DNA of 64,000 bases from Semisulcospira habei (GCA_036245525.1 BTPG01000003.1:188637535-188701534), one strand, 5' to 3'; positions 23,183-34,420 are shown, counted from the stretch's first letter. The notes: generated from the sequence alone by a model not told the origin. Made by a program: numbers and translations.

Positions 23183-23365
23183 TATATTTAAAATGTCAAG
23201 TGAATATGATAAAAATTACGGACACTAATGCGGTACAACCGACTTTCTATAAATGGTCTTTTAACCCTTTAACCCTAAATTCCAAACTCAGACGAATCCG
23301 CCTACCGAAGTCAGGCTGAGACTCTAATTAGCTGGTGTAATAACAACCTTAAACTGCACACTGGC

Positions 23366-25395
23366 TGTCACGGTTAGTGACTGTTTTGACAGTGGTAGTC
23401 GAAAGTTGCCGAAGCACCGGTCAGTGTAGGAATAGTGAATTGTTTTCACGTTGGTAGAGACGGGTTAGTGTTCCTTGTTTTGCACGTGCGGGGCTCGCTA
23501 GTGAATGCGGCAGTGTGTTCACTGCCGAGTTTACCTTGTCGGTAGCAAGGGAATAATAGTTTAGTTCGCAGCTGTACTCGGTTGGACCAAGTTGTCTTGC
23601 CTAGCTGACTGTTGGGAGTCAGTGACACAGCGCCGATCCAGTCCCGGGGTCATTGGAGGCCGGAGACGGGTTGTTTTGCCTACGGGTGTCGGCGTTTTGT
23701 GACGGGTCGCAGAGGAGGTGAGTGCGTAAAAATCCCGCGTGCGGATGTTTTGTCATGTTATGGTTGTTATAGGTGTTTTGTACTATGTGCTAGGTCTAAG
23801 GGACCCCCACCCGGGTCTGCCCTGGGGGACTTGGGTGGGGTTAGGTATTTTTTAGTTCCCAGGGTCACCCTGGTCAGCCCCACAGGGTGGGTTTTTCTCT
23901 CTATTCTGGGGCATGTGTTTCTGTCTACCCTTTGTCCATTCACCTGTATTTGCCTTTTTAAAACTCTCCCTACTGTCTGCACTGCCTGTAGCTCTTGATA
24001 TTGGATGTGTGTTGCTAAATGGTCTTAGCTTTATTTAGGCCCCGTGTGTTAGGTTTATTTAATGTATTTGACCGGCTGGCGACATACATTCAATGTTCTG
24101 TTTATTTTTTTTTTTTCACAAGCAGTGCAGGCACGTCCTGAGAAAGCCTTGTTGCTGTCGGGACGCTAAGCAATGTACAATCAATTAGGTCTAAGGGTAT
24201 CGGGGGGGGGGGGGGGGGAGGAGGGGGAGAACGCGATGGGTGGTAGAGGGGAGGTATTGTTTTGACGTTATTGTTTGGTTCTGTAAGTAATTGTTTTTAA
24301 CTGTTTAGCGAAATGTTGCATTAGTTAGTGAAATGTGTTGATTAGTGAAATGTTGTATTCGCTTGTTGTGGAAGTGCAGAGAATGTTAGGAAGGTTTATA
24401 TGTAATGTCAGTTTGAGAACTTTCGTTTTGGTTCATGTGTAAGTTTTGGAACGATTTGGAAAGCACGTGTCATATGAGTGAAGGTCAAGTGCTTGAATGG
24501 TTAGTGGTAGTGTTTTTGTAAACCGAGCAGGGTGGGTATGGTGGTTAGCTGTTTTTAGGACCCTCTGGTTTACGTTGCTTACGGGGCCGTTTAAGGCTTC
24601 TTTTGTTTTGCATTTTTGACGTTCGGGGTCGGGACCGGTTGGAGGGCCGACGGGCATTGGGACCAACCACGCCTCGCTGGACCGAGGGTCGGCGTGGAAG
24701 GCGCGCGTTCATCCATACCGCCGCAGCCGCCGTGTCACAGTTGCGGCCGGACCAAGCGCCAGGGGACCACAGAGGACCCGCGAGGCTGAACGACCGTGAG
24801 GGAAGCCGGACGGGAGGGATCCACAGGCGTTCGTCGTCTCACCACGGTGGTCTCATTCCTATTCACCTAGCCATTACTCACTCTGCCTTGGTGTAGTTTC
24901 TTAATTTCTGTATATTATGAACAGTACGTTGTAAATGACGTTTTTTAGCCGTCGGCACCGACTTTTATTGTGATTGTGAAGCAACAGTGCTGCGTAGCGT
25001 GGCGGAGTGTTTCCACCACTCGATGCAATGCTGATGCTGTGGAAGTAGTATTAATTCTGATTAAACTTGTTGTTTTTTCTCTCTTTTTTTGCCGGGAGGG
25101 GGAGGGGAGGAGGGGAAGGGAGGGGACGTGTCGTTGGGAAGTGTGGGAAGGAAGGAAAGGGGGATAGTTAGTGTAATAAGTAATAAAGAGTGAGTGTACG
25201 TGTAAATGTGTTGTGTTGCTTGTGCTGAGCTGTAACCTGTCTTGAGGCAAGACGCTAGGGTTCTTTATCTGAATTCTTTCCTCTCTCCTACTCCTAACCT
25301 CATTTTTTTATTCTCGTCTCTCTTTAGTCGGGACATTTAGGGGTTCTACTTCTATTCTGTCCTTCAATCTCGTCTGTCCCTCCCTAGTCGTGACA
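23366..25395 (+). repeat. 5' LTR (interrupted by retroposon)
   Basis: About 1635 bp once the 383-bp insertion and its 12-bp duplication are discounted. It is collinear with the 3' LTR, differing by substitutions and small indels, including the G run near 24200. Confidence 0.92.
23803..24185 (+). mobile_element. 385-bp retroposon family, copy 2, inside 5' LTR
   Basis: Flanked by the 12-bp duplication TAGGTCTAAGGG (23791-23802, 24186-24197). The 3' LTR lacks it at the matching place (about 29840), so it came after the LTR element. It is nearly identical to 22798-23182. Confidence 0.92.
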
Positions 25396-25396
25396 T

Positions 25397-25414
25397 TGGG
25401 GGCTCGTCCGGGAT
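25397..25414 (+). other. Primer binding site, tRNA-Pro type
   Basis: TGGGGGCTCGTCCGGGAT begins two bases after the LTR. This is the well-known sequence complementary to the 3' end of tRNA-Pro, used as a primer by gammaretroviruses and some other LTR elements. Confidence 0.85.
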
Positions 25415-25672
25415 ACAATAGGGGGAGGTAACTCACCCGTATTGTAGTACGAGGTACAGCTCGGTGTGTGTTTTGTATTGTCGCCGGTCTCGGCCGACGA
25501 GTGACGTTGACGAACTCTGACGGTAAACAAAGGGCGGTTGGTTGGGTGCTCGGGCGCACGCGCTGGGGCTCGCACGCGGGGTTTTTAGGCCTATCCTCGG
25601 GGTTCGAGACTCGTTACAGGGCGTGTTGCTTGTGGGCATTTCTGATCTTGTGTGTTTCATCTCCTGTATAGT

Positions 25673-26855
25673 ATGGAGGAGGACGGACCGGCCTTCAACA
25701 CTCGGGGCAGGATGGCGCTTGGCGGAGATCACCCGCGGTCAGTCACTGCTACCGATGTAGAGGGGGCTGCTGCTAGGAGTCCAGGGTTTCAGCCAGTTTC
25801 CAGGAGCTCAGGCTTTTCGGTTTGCGTCACCATCGCTGGGTAGAGGTAGGGGAAAGTTAGTTCCATTGTTGTACTCACCTACTAACATGACCCCAGGCCC
25901 CGGTAGGCTTACTAACCGTACTGAAACGGAGGTAGTTGAGAGGCCTATGGATGATTCCAACATGAAGGACCTTATCGTCTACATGATGCAGAAGGACCAG
26001 GCTGACCGGGAGGAACGTTGTCGTCAGGAGGAGGAGCGTCGTCAGGACCAGGCTGACCGGGAGGAACGGTGTCGTCAGGAGGAGATGCGTCACCGGAAAG
26101 AGGAGAAAAAGGAAAGGCAAGAACTTTTAGAGCTGTTGAGTCACATCACTAAGTCACAGCCAGTAACGAAGAGATCTTCCAGCCAGTGAAGATTAATTTG
26201 CCGCCTTACGATGAGAAAGAAGACCTTAATTTACTTGACTCACTTTGAAAGGTTAGCTGGAGTTTTGAAGTGGCCATAGGACACGTGGGCCATCAGGCTG
26301 TCATCACTTCTGAAGGGAAAGGCCAGAGAGGTTCTTGACCGACTAGCGCCAGATGTAGTTTTAAAGGTCTACGAGGAGCTGAAGAAAACGCTAACCAGGT
26401 TTCAGTTGACAGCAGAAACGTACAGACTCAGGCTGAGGACATCAAGGAAGCAGAAAGAAGAATCCTTTCCGCAGTTCGCTGTCCGCCTGGAGCTCTGGTT
26501 GAAGAGATGGATGTCACTGAGTAAGAAGAAAGGAGTTTCAGGACCTGAAAGACTTGATTCTTCAAGAGCAACTCTTGGACGGTATGACACCGGAACTGGC
26601 TACTCATGTTAGGGAGAGGAAACCTAGCACCGTCACCCAAACAGCAGAGATCCCTGAAGTCTATTTAGAGGCACGGAGAGGTACGCAGCGTGGAGGTTTG
26701 TTCAGTCGCCATACAAGAGTCCAACCAGGAAGTAAACCCAAACCCGCTGACAGTGACGAGACCAAGCCAGGCAAACCGCCAGGGTCTTCTAATTCGAAGT
26801 CACCTAAAGGTTGCTGGCATTGTGGAGGACCACATAGGAAAGACAGTTGTCCCAA
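25673..26855 (+). pseudogene. gag: coiled N-terminus, SCAN-like capsid, zinc knuckle (frameshifted)
   Basis: The structural gene of the LTR element is read in pieces. An ATG at 25673 opens a 57-codon piece. Another frame (25866-26189) carries two copies of a charged DQADREERCRQEE block, likely a coiled coil. Broken capsid follows, with YRLRLRTSRKQKEESFPQF at 26418 and, in another frame, LILQEQLLDGMTPELATHV from 26557 and RERKPSTVTQTAEI. This block resembles the SCAN domain, which is thought to derive from a Gmr1-like capsid. A CCHC-type knuckle (CWHCGGPHRKDSC; spacing 2-3-4, one residue shorter than usual) lies at about 26813-26851. Several stops and frameshifts make it nonfunctional. Confidence 0.8.
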
Positions 26856-26899
26856 GCTAACGAAGAAGGCAGCCGTCGCAAAAGTTGGCGAGAGGACCA

Positions 26900-28545
26900 A
26901 GGTAGAGAAGCCTGCCGAGTTCAAGTACGACCCGCGTTGTTCAGCAGTAGTAAATGGTCAGGTTGCTGAAGGTCTACGGGATACTGGTGGCAACTCTACT
27001 GATCGTGGCCAAGCAGCTAGTGAAGGAAGGTCAACTGGACGGCAAGAGCCTTTCACTAATGTCAGTGCATTCCAGCACGGTAACAGGGCCCACAGCGATT
27101 GTCGACCTCGTCTGCCCCTTTTATGGTGGAAAAGCCAGGGCATTAGTTCTCGACAGACCAGTATCATAGGGAACGAGGTGGAAGACGCGGAAGGAGTCCA
27201 ACACTTTGTTCCGGTCACTCCTACGGAAATGGCAATGCCTGTCATGACGCGACAGCAAGCACTGAAGACGAGAAGAGGTAACCTAGAGATAGGGGATCAA
27301 AGGATAACAGTTTCAGTTACACCTGAAGTTTTGAAACGATCTCAAAGGGAGGACCCAAGTTTGGAAAACGTCCGTTCTAAAGTTGGGAAACCACCTGCTA
27401 CTTGTAAAAATGGAAACAAGGTCCACTACTTTTGGAAGAAGGGAATACTGTATCGAGCGTACAGTAATAGCCATGCCTCACAGAAGCAAGTAGTTGTACC
27501 ACAGCAGTTCAGGAACGAAGTGATACGCATTGGACACGAGTCTCCCATGGCCGGACATTTGGGTGCGCGCAAAACGCAGGAGAGTACAGCGCAGTTTCTA
27601 TTGGCCAGGGGTGTGCTCAGATGTGAACAGGTACTGCAAATCCTGCGACCAGTGCCAACGTTCTACGCCTCCAGGGAAAATTCGGAAGGCTCCATTGGGA
27701 ATCATGCCGCTGATAGATCAGCCGTTCGACCGGGTAGCAGCAAACATCATTGGACCCATAATCCCAGCTTCGGAGGACACAGGTTTGTTTTGGTTATGGT
27801 GGACTTTGCTACAAGATATCCAGAAGCGGTACCTCTGAAGAGGATAGATGCTAATTCTATTGCTGAAGCTTTCTGGAATACATGGACTCTAGTGGGAATT
27901 CCGCGGGAAATCCTCACAAAGGGACACAGTTCACAAGTGAAGTCATGGCCGAAGTGAACACACTGCTCGCGATCCGAGGCATGACCACAACACCGTACCA
28001 CCCTCAGTGTAACGGGTTAGTAGAAAGGTTCAACCAAACCCTGAAGATGATCAGAAGGTTGTGTCAGGAACAGCCGAAGGAATGGGACCGGTTCTTGCCA
28101 GGGCTCCTATTTGCATACAGGGAGGTTCCGCAGGAATCTACAGGATTCGCTCCTTTCGAACTACTCTTTGGTCGTACAGTAAGAGGACCACTGCAAGTTC
28201 TCCAGAAGTTGTGGACTGATGGAGGCCGATGCTGAATCACGTACTGTGGCAGAGTATGTAGTCGAACTTCGAAACAGGATCGAGGAAACTTGCAAGATAG
28301 CCCAGACGCAATTGGCAAAATCTGTCCAAAGGTACAAACGCAACTTCGACAAGAAAGCTAGGGCCAGAACATTCGAAGTGGGGAGCAAGGTGCTACTCTT
28401 CTATCCTGCCAAGAACAAGATGGAAATGGCTTAGCAAGGCCCGTACGTCGTTACCGAGAAGAAGGGAGAGAATAACTACAGGATACGCATCAGGGGGAAT
28501 GAAAAACTTTCATGCAAACTTGCTGAAGGCCTACATCGAGAGGGA
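26900..28545 (+). pseudogene. Protease and integrase (frameshifted)
   Basis: An aspartic protease active-site triad DTG is at 26980-26988, after which the frame shifts. Integrase follows: zinc-binding H...H near 27534-27560 and CxxC (CKSC/CDQC) near 27635-27655, core segment VDFATRYPEAVPL near 27800, then HPQCNGLVERFNQTLK near 28000 with the catalytic Glu. The first catalytic position reads AANIIGP, so Asn lies where Asp is expected, and the segment before GTQFTSE has lost its Asp at a frameshift near 27915. A GPY/F-type end (QGPYVVTEKKGENNYRIR) follows a TAG near 28434. Integrase therefore ends before any RT sequence begins. Confidence 0.8.
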
Positions 28546-28654
28546 GCCACCTGCACAGGTAGAGAAATTAGCAGCAATGGCCGTGATTGCTCAAGATCAG
28601 TGCGTTGAGGAAGAGGCTGAGTAAGTGTTTCGACAGGAACGGTTCCCTTGATTC

Positions 28655-29356
28655 AGTTACAAGCAGAAGAAACTACCATTGATTACCTAGGACATCACGT
28701 TGGAAACGGCAAGCTCAGGCCTGACGTTGAGAAACTGGAGAAAATCAGGAGGGCTGAAGCACCCAAGACGAAACGCCAGTTGCGTGCATTTCTGGGATTA
28801 GCAGGGTACTATCGTCGTTTTGTACCCAAGTACGCTGAAACTGCTTGACCGTTGACTGACGCTACCAAGAAACGAGAACCGAACCAAGTTCGGTGGACAC
28901 CGGAATGTAACGAAGCATTCGAAACGCTTAATGACCAGTTGTGCAGTGAGCCAGTGGTCAAACTACCTGATTGGGACAAACCTTTTTGCTTAAGGACGGA
29001 TGCGTCGGGGGTAGGGCTAGGAGCGGTGCTTCTGCAAGAAGGGGACGACGACCTACTTACACCCCGTGGCGTACGCCAGCAAGAAACTCAGTCCAACAGA
29101 ACAAAGGTACTCCGCGATCGAGCGATAATGTTATGCGATTGTCTGGGGAATAGGCAAGTTCCACACATATCTGTTTGGTCAACAGTTCACAGTCGAGTGT
29201 GATCACTCACCACTCCAGTATCTGCAGACCATGAAACCAGTCAACAGTCGTATTGCTCGTTGGGCACGTTTGTTGCAAGAACATGACTTTGTAGTAAAGG
29301 TTATTCCAGGGGTGGAGAATGTCGGAGCCGACTATTCAAGTCGCATGACGGAATAG
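28655..29356 (+). pseudogene. RT thumb/connection and RNase H (core RT missing)
   Basis: It starts after the RT catalytic core with TTIDYLGHHVGNGKLRPD, RQLRAFLGLAGYYRRFVPKY and a TGA at 28846-28848. RNase H follows (FCLRTDASGVGLGAVLLQ; then in another frame GKFHTYLFGQQFTVECDH and the ADYSSR end, stop 29354-29356). The fingers, palm and YVDD region is absent, so about 500-600 bp were deleted between 28580 and 28655. RNase H is the last domain, only 60 bp before the 3' LTR. Confidence 0.85.
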
Positions 29357-29402
29357 AGTGCTCTAGTTTGTTGTTTTTTCACGGTAAGAGGTGCTTTCGA
29401 CT

Positions 29403-29417
29403 TAGGTTGGAGGGTAT
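29403..29417 (+). other. Putative polypurine tract
   Basis: TAGGTTGGAGGGTAT directly before the 3' LTR is purine-rich and correctly placed to prime plus-strand synthesis. It is imperfect. Confidence 0.5.
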
Positions 29418-30713
29418 TGTCACGGTTAGTGACTGTTTTGACAGTGGTGGTCGAAAGTTGCCGAAGCACCGGTCAGTGTAGGAATAGTGAGGTGTTTTCA
29501 CGTTGGTAGAGACGGGTTAGTGTTTTGCACGTGCGGGGCGCGCTAGTGAATGCGGCAGTGTGTTCACTGTCGAGTTTACCTTGTCGGTAGCAAGGGAATA
29601 ATAGTTTAGTTCGCAGCTGTACTCGGTTATACCAAGTTGTCTTGCCTAGCTGTCTGTTGGGAGTCAGTGACACAGCGCCGATCCAGTCCCGGGGTCATTG
29701 GAGGCCGGAGACTGGGGTTGTTTTGCCTACGGGTGGCGGCGTTTTGTGACGGGTCGCAGAGGAGGTGAGTGCGTAAAAATCCCCCGTGCGGATGTTTTGT
29801 CATGTTATGGTTGTTATAGGTGTTTTGTACTGTGTGCTAGGTCTAAGGGTATCGGGGGGGGGGGGGGTGAGGAGGGGGAGAACGCGATGGGTGGTAGAGG
29901 GGAAGTATTGTGGCGTTATTGTTTGGTTCTGTAATTGTTTTTAACTGTTTAGCGAAATGTTGCATTAGTTAGTGAAATGTGTTGATTAGTGAAATGTTGT
30001 ATTCGCTTGTTGTGGAAGTGCAGAGAATGTTCGGAAGGTTTATATGTAATGTTTGAGAACTTTCGTTTTGGTTCATGTGTAAATTTTGGAATGATTTGGA
30101 AAGCACGTGTCGTATGAGTGAAGGTCAAGTGCTTGAATGGTTAGTGGTAGTGTTTTTGTAAACCGAGCAGGGTGGGTTAGCTGTTTTTAGGACCCTCTGG
30201 TTTACGTTGCTTACGGGGCCGTTTAAGGCTTCTTTTGTTTTGCATTTTTGACGTTCGGGGTCGGGACCGGTTGGAGGGCCGACGGGCATTGGGACCAACC
30301 ACGCCTCGCTGGACCGAGTGTCGGCGTGGAAGGCGCGCGTTCATCCATACCGCCGCAGCCGCCGTGTCACCGTTGCGGCCGGACCAAGCGCCAGGGGAAC
30401 ACGGACCCGCGAGGCTGAACGACCGTGAGGGAAGCCGGACGGGAGGGATCCACAGGCGTTCGTCGTCTCACCACGGTGGTCTCATTCCTATTCACCTAGC
30501 CATTCCTCACTCTGCTTTGGTGTAGTTCCTTAATTTTTGTATATGAACAGTACGTTGTAAATGACGTTTTTTAGCCGTCGACACCGACTTTTATTGTGAT
30601 TGTGAAGCAACACTGCTGCGTAGCGTGGCGGAGTGTTTCCACCACTCGACGCAATGCTGATGCTGTGGAAGAAGTATTAATTCTGATTCAACTTCACTTG
30701 TCTTTTTTTTCTT

Positions 30714-30756
<43 letters not shown>

Positions 30757-31045
30757 CGGGAGGAGGGGAAAGGGAGGGGACGTGTCGTTGGGAAGTGAAG
30801 GAAGGAAAGGGGGATAGTTAGTGTAATAAGTAATAAAGAGTGAGTGTACGTGTAAAGTAAATGTGTTGTGTTGCTTGTGCTGAGCTGTAACCTGTCTTGA
30901 GGCAAGACGCTAGGGTTCTTTATCCGTCTTCTTTCCTCTTCTACTCCTAACCTTCATTCTTGTCTATCTCTCTTTAGTCGGGACATTTGGGGGTTCTACT
31001 TCTATACTATCCTTCAATCTCGTCTGTCCCTCCCTAGTCGTGACA
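29418..31045 (+). repeat. 3' LTR
   Basis: 1628 bp, from TGTCACGG to GTGACA. It contains a G run at 29857 and a long T run at about 30714-30754 not present at that length in the 5' LTR. Confidence 0.93.
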
Positions 31046-31870
31046 CTGGCAAAACAAAAATGATTGTGGACTTTAGAAAGAAACAGTACTCTCCCCCCCC
31101 CCTCCCCCTCCCCCTCTTGTGATCAATAGTTAAATCATTGAAACTGTCCAGAACTTTAAGTTTATTGGCACTACTCTGCCATGTGACCTTAAGCGGGAGG
31201 AAAACACTCGTCTCATCGTCCCAAAAGCACAGCAGCGCTTGTTCTTCATGTGACGTCTGCCGTAAAGTTTCGGTCTCGGTGCCCATATGTTGATGCAATT
31301 TTACCGAGCTGTGATTGAGAGCGTGCTCACCTTTTCGATCACTGTTTGGTATGGTTCCGGCCAAAGAGAAAATCAGACTGAGCAGGCCCGGGTGGTCAAG
31401 ACCATAGGCAGAGATCTTCCTAGCCTGGACTCGCTGTACCAGCAGCGTCTCTTGCGTAGAGCAAGCCTTATCTCCAGTGATTCCACCCGCCCTGGCAATG
31501 AGCTTTTCCAACTTTTACCATCGGGGCGTAGATACAGGTCCATCAGTACCAGGACCAGCAGATTCCGCAACAGTTTCTTTTTCCCTCTGGCTGTTCGCGC
31601 TCTCTCTGATCAGCTGGACTGATTGGAGGGAGCGCGAGAGACGAGGAGTGAGAACTTGTCGGAATGTGTACAGTCAGCTTATAACTGAATCGGTGAGGCG
31701 TGCCCGTTCGCCGTGTTTAATACCAGTATTTGCTTAGTATTTAGCATAATCATATTTTAGAGTTTACTGTGTGTGTATTTTAGTCAGTAACTGACATCAA
31801 GACAAATTCCAATGTTTTTATTGGGGTTTTTGTTTACATGGAAACATATGGCTATAAACTAAACTAATAT
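31046..31870 (+). mobile_element. LINE 3' part, split by the LTR element
   Basis: The end of a LINE protein: TKMIVDFRKKQ directly after the LTR, then MLMQFYRAVIESVLTFSITVWYG, RRASLISSDSTRPGNELFQLLPSGRRYRSI and a stop near 31620. The sequence just left of the LTR (23326-23365) reads ETLISWCNNNLKLHTG, which continues into TKMIVDFR here, so the LTR element inserted within this ORF. The 3' UTR runs to about 31870; a related 3' tail is at 40800-40910. Confidence 0.85.
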
Positions 31871-31989
31871 TCCCCTTGGTTTGAGTACTAAACTAATATG
31901 CTCGGAGGCTGTGCTAGGCACTCGTTGAAAAAAGCACTTCTCCAAGTTTTAAGCTTGTACGTACACAAACATCGGAGATTCTTGTGTTT

Positions 31990-32200
31990 ACATACATACA
32001 TACGTGCGCGCGCACACACACACTCGCATACATACGGCGTTTCCCGCCAAAAGTACGTTATACAGCGAAGTTAGCGTATCTAGACATGACGTCATTTTTA
32101 TCTGGTTACTTTTGTCATTTTTAGACCAGCCCGCTTTTGTCGTCGCGGGCATTCTTTTGAATTTGCTCCACCGCGCTAAATCTTTTATAAATAGACTTTT
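31990..32200. repeat. Dispersed repeat with CA run, related to 60447-61030
   Basis: Shares a TAGACATGACGTCATTTTTA-like block followed by TCTGGTTACTTTTGTC with the reverse complement of 60540-60600. Each copy has a CA/GT run at its edge, very long in the second copy. Confidence 0.55.
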
Positions 32201-32269
32201 TTTTTCATATTAAAAAAAAGGGTGGGGGAGGGGGGGGGGGTGGGGGAGGGGGCAGAAAAGCAACCTGCC

Positions 32270-32530
32270 TGGAGCTCCTATGCCACCATAAACTCGCGTA
32301 TAAGGGTCTAGTCGATGCACAAACAAGTGCCAGCTACTGCGATGTGAAAGATTTCAGACCCCCCGCCATTTTGTCCAGATTTTTGGGATATATTCCGTGT
32401 TAGGATATGACGGTGACAAGAACACATTTACATCACTTGACAGCAAGATGACGTCATATTCTTGTAGTTCACAATTTCCTTGACGCCTCATTCTTGCAGT
32501 ACATGTCAGTACGCCTCGTAAATATATTAA
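32270..32530. repeat. Dispersed repeat related to 7135-7380
   Basis: Diverged copy sharing several ordered blocks (CACCATAAACT, CAGCTACTGC, CCGCCATTT, ACTTGACAG, TGACGTCAT, TTGTAGTT). Confidence 0.5.
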
Positions 32531-34337
32531 TATAAGTGCGTGTTTGAAGGGTTACGAACAGCCACGGGTTTGAAAAGGCCAGCCAATTTTACACTGAACA
32601 GTCAAACTGAGATTTTCCTGCGCTCGTGGGTTTTGATTAAACACCATTACGCAAAATGCAGCTTTATGCCATAACATTTGTTCTTCAAAGTCTTTTACGG
32701 TTATTAGCACTGAGAAAAAAAGAAGAAAAAAAACATGCAGGGGATCAAAGGAAATTTTCTTTAGTATTGTCATTCTAGAAATGGTTTCCGCACCCATAGC
32801 CGAACAGCTGAGCTCTGCGTTTTCAGATAGCCTGTTCTAAATGAATGTAGTAGGCATTCCTGATTTTGTGGGCAGGCTCACATTATTTACAATATGTAAG
32901 TTGAAACTGTACTGGGATGACATTCCATTATTATTCGTTAATTTATATCACCGTTTCATGAAATAATTGTAAAATCAGTATGTGAATGTACGCCCCTGCT
33001 AGCTTTTTCATTAAAAGAATGTAACGGCGTGTTTATTTAGCCAGCCTAAGCCACCAGGGACGCGAAAATAATAGGATGGAACTCCAGACTTCCTTTGCAA
33101 GAATACATGACGTAATACGGTGACGCAATAAATATTTTTTTTAAAAGTATCGAAAACGTCACTAGCATGATAATGTTGCATCAGATCAAAGACAGTCCTG
33201 AATGGAAAATCAGTCTCTTGTGCTTGACAAAAGATTACATTTCGTTTTGAGTACCACATTTGCTTCCTGACGTTTCCAGTCTATGAGTATCTTTGCACTG
33301 AGATTTTGAGTGTGCTTGTACGGGCCCATACTCTGTAAAACTAACTTCCTTCCTATCTGCTTGAATATATTCATTTCGGGGCTTCACGTTCTATCGTCAA
33401 CATTTCAAAGAAACGGAGACATCTAAGAGGTGGCTTTCGTTTGTTTCATTTACTTGCCTGGCTGAAAGTTAGAACTTTATAGTTAGGGCTGATAGATGGC
33501 AGCAAGCTAGTACATGTTTTCGCTAACGGAGAACAGATAGGGTTCTGAAGGTTTCCATTCCATAACATTCATGCCAGCCAAAATGTGCCCACTCTGTTTG
33601 ATACAGACAGTCTAACACAACCTCGGCAGCAGCAAGCGTCCCACTTTTTTTCAATATAAGAGGTGAAAGAAAAAATGCTAGGTGCGACTGCGGAAGTGAG
33701 ATTATGGGAAGTGCTAGAGAGTTTTCCTCCGAACGGCCTTAAAAGGAACCTCGCGCATGATAAATGACGTCATTTCAATGGTGGTGGTGGTGGGTGGGTG
33801 GGGGTGGGTCTGGGGGGATAGAGTAGGTGGTCTGGGCCGTGTTCAGGAAAGTATTTTCATGGGTGGGTGTATGGTAGGAGAGGGGGTGGGGGGGGGGGAT
33901 GGAGTAGGTGATCTGGGCCGTGTTCAGGAAAGTATGATTTTCTTTCATAACGCTTTCTAGCCATGATCGAAAAGCAAAGCATATAAACTTTGTACCTTTT
34001 TTTTCTACATACCTTGCACGTCTAAAATCTGCCCTAAAGCCCTATTATGGTATTGTTTTAAGCTTGTAAAATGGGCCGGTCTTGAAATATACCTCAGTAG
34101 TGAGAATCTGCCGAATCTTCTACGCCTCTGACTTCTGAACAGCGTGTGTGAGGTTCGCGGCACTTTAGTGACGTCGGGTCACTTTTGTGACGTAAACTTT
34201 GTTTGTGTGATATTTTGTTCCTACAAATGCTGATGTCGGCCTGCGGCAAACTTGCCTGAGTTGACTGTTCACTCTGTGACCACATTGTTTTATTACATTT
34301 GAGTGTCTCGCTGATCTCCTTTCTCTGCCACATGCAG
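32531..34337. other. No confident gene; G-rich simple sequence at 33776-33900
   Basis: ORFs are short and unrecognised. A GGTGGGTGG-rich stretch is followed by a near-duplicate segment (GTAGGTGATCTGGGCCGTGTTCAGGAAAG at 33822 and 33903). Confidence 0.45.
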
Positions 34338-34420
34338 GTACATGCTTACCCAAACCCGATGCCAGACTTCAAGCCAGCAAAATGGCAAAGAAGCGCGACG
34401 GATCCTTTTCTAGTGCAAAG
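34338..34420 (+). CDS. Candidate coding exon, unknown gene (a)
   Basis: An 83-bp segment after a CCACATGCAG acceptor and before AAAG|GTAGAT. It reads TCLPKPDARLQASKMAKKRD and GSFSSAK, in frame with the next candidate exon across a 69-bp intron. The family is not recognised. Support comes only from splice-like borders and an unbroken joint frame, and 69 bp is short for an intron, so chance is possible. Confidence 0.28.

Larger units (their letters stand above)
23366..31045 (+). mobile_element. Complete LTR retrotransposon, Ty3/gypsy, Gmr1-like gene order (decayed)
   Basis: Two LTRs starting TGTCACGG and ending GTGACA enclose a 4.0-kb interior. The 5-bp duplication CTGGC flanks it (23361-23365, 31046-31050). 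The interior order is gag, zinc knuckle, protease, integrase, then RT thumb and RNase H. Integrase before RT is the reverse of ordinary gypsy elements and matches the Gmr1 group. Many frameshifts and a missing RT core make it non-autonomous. It sits inside an older LINE, and its 5' LTR carries a later 383-bp retroposon. Confidence 0.9.

Noticed and set aside
24603..24896. 97-codon frame within the LTR, repeated in the 3' LTR
   Set aside because: GC-rich LTR sequence without recognisable protein features; kept in both LTRs only because they are duplicates.
31014..31511. 165-codon minus-strand frame spanning the LTR end and LINE
   Set aside because: Crosses the insertion junction; antisense to the LINE protein.
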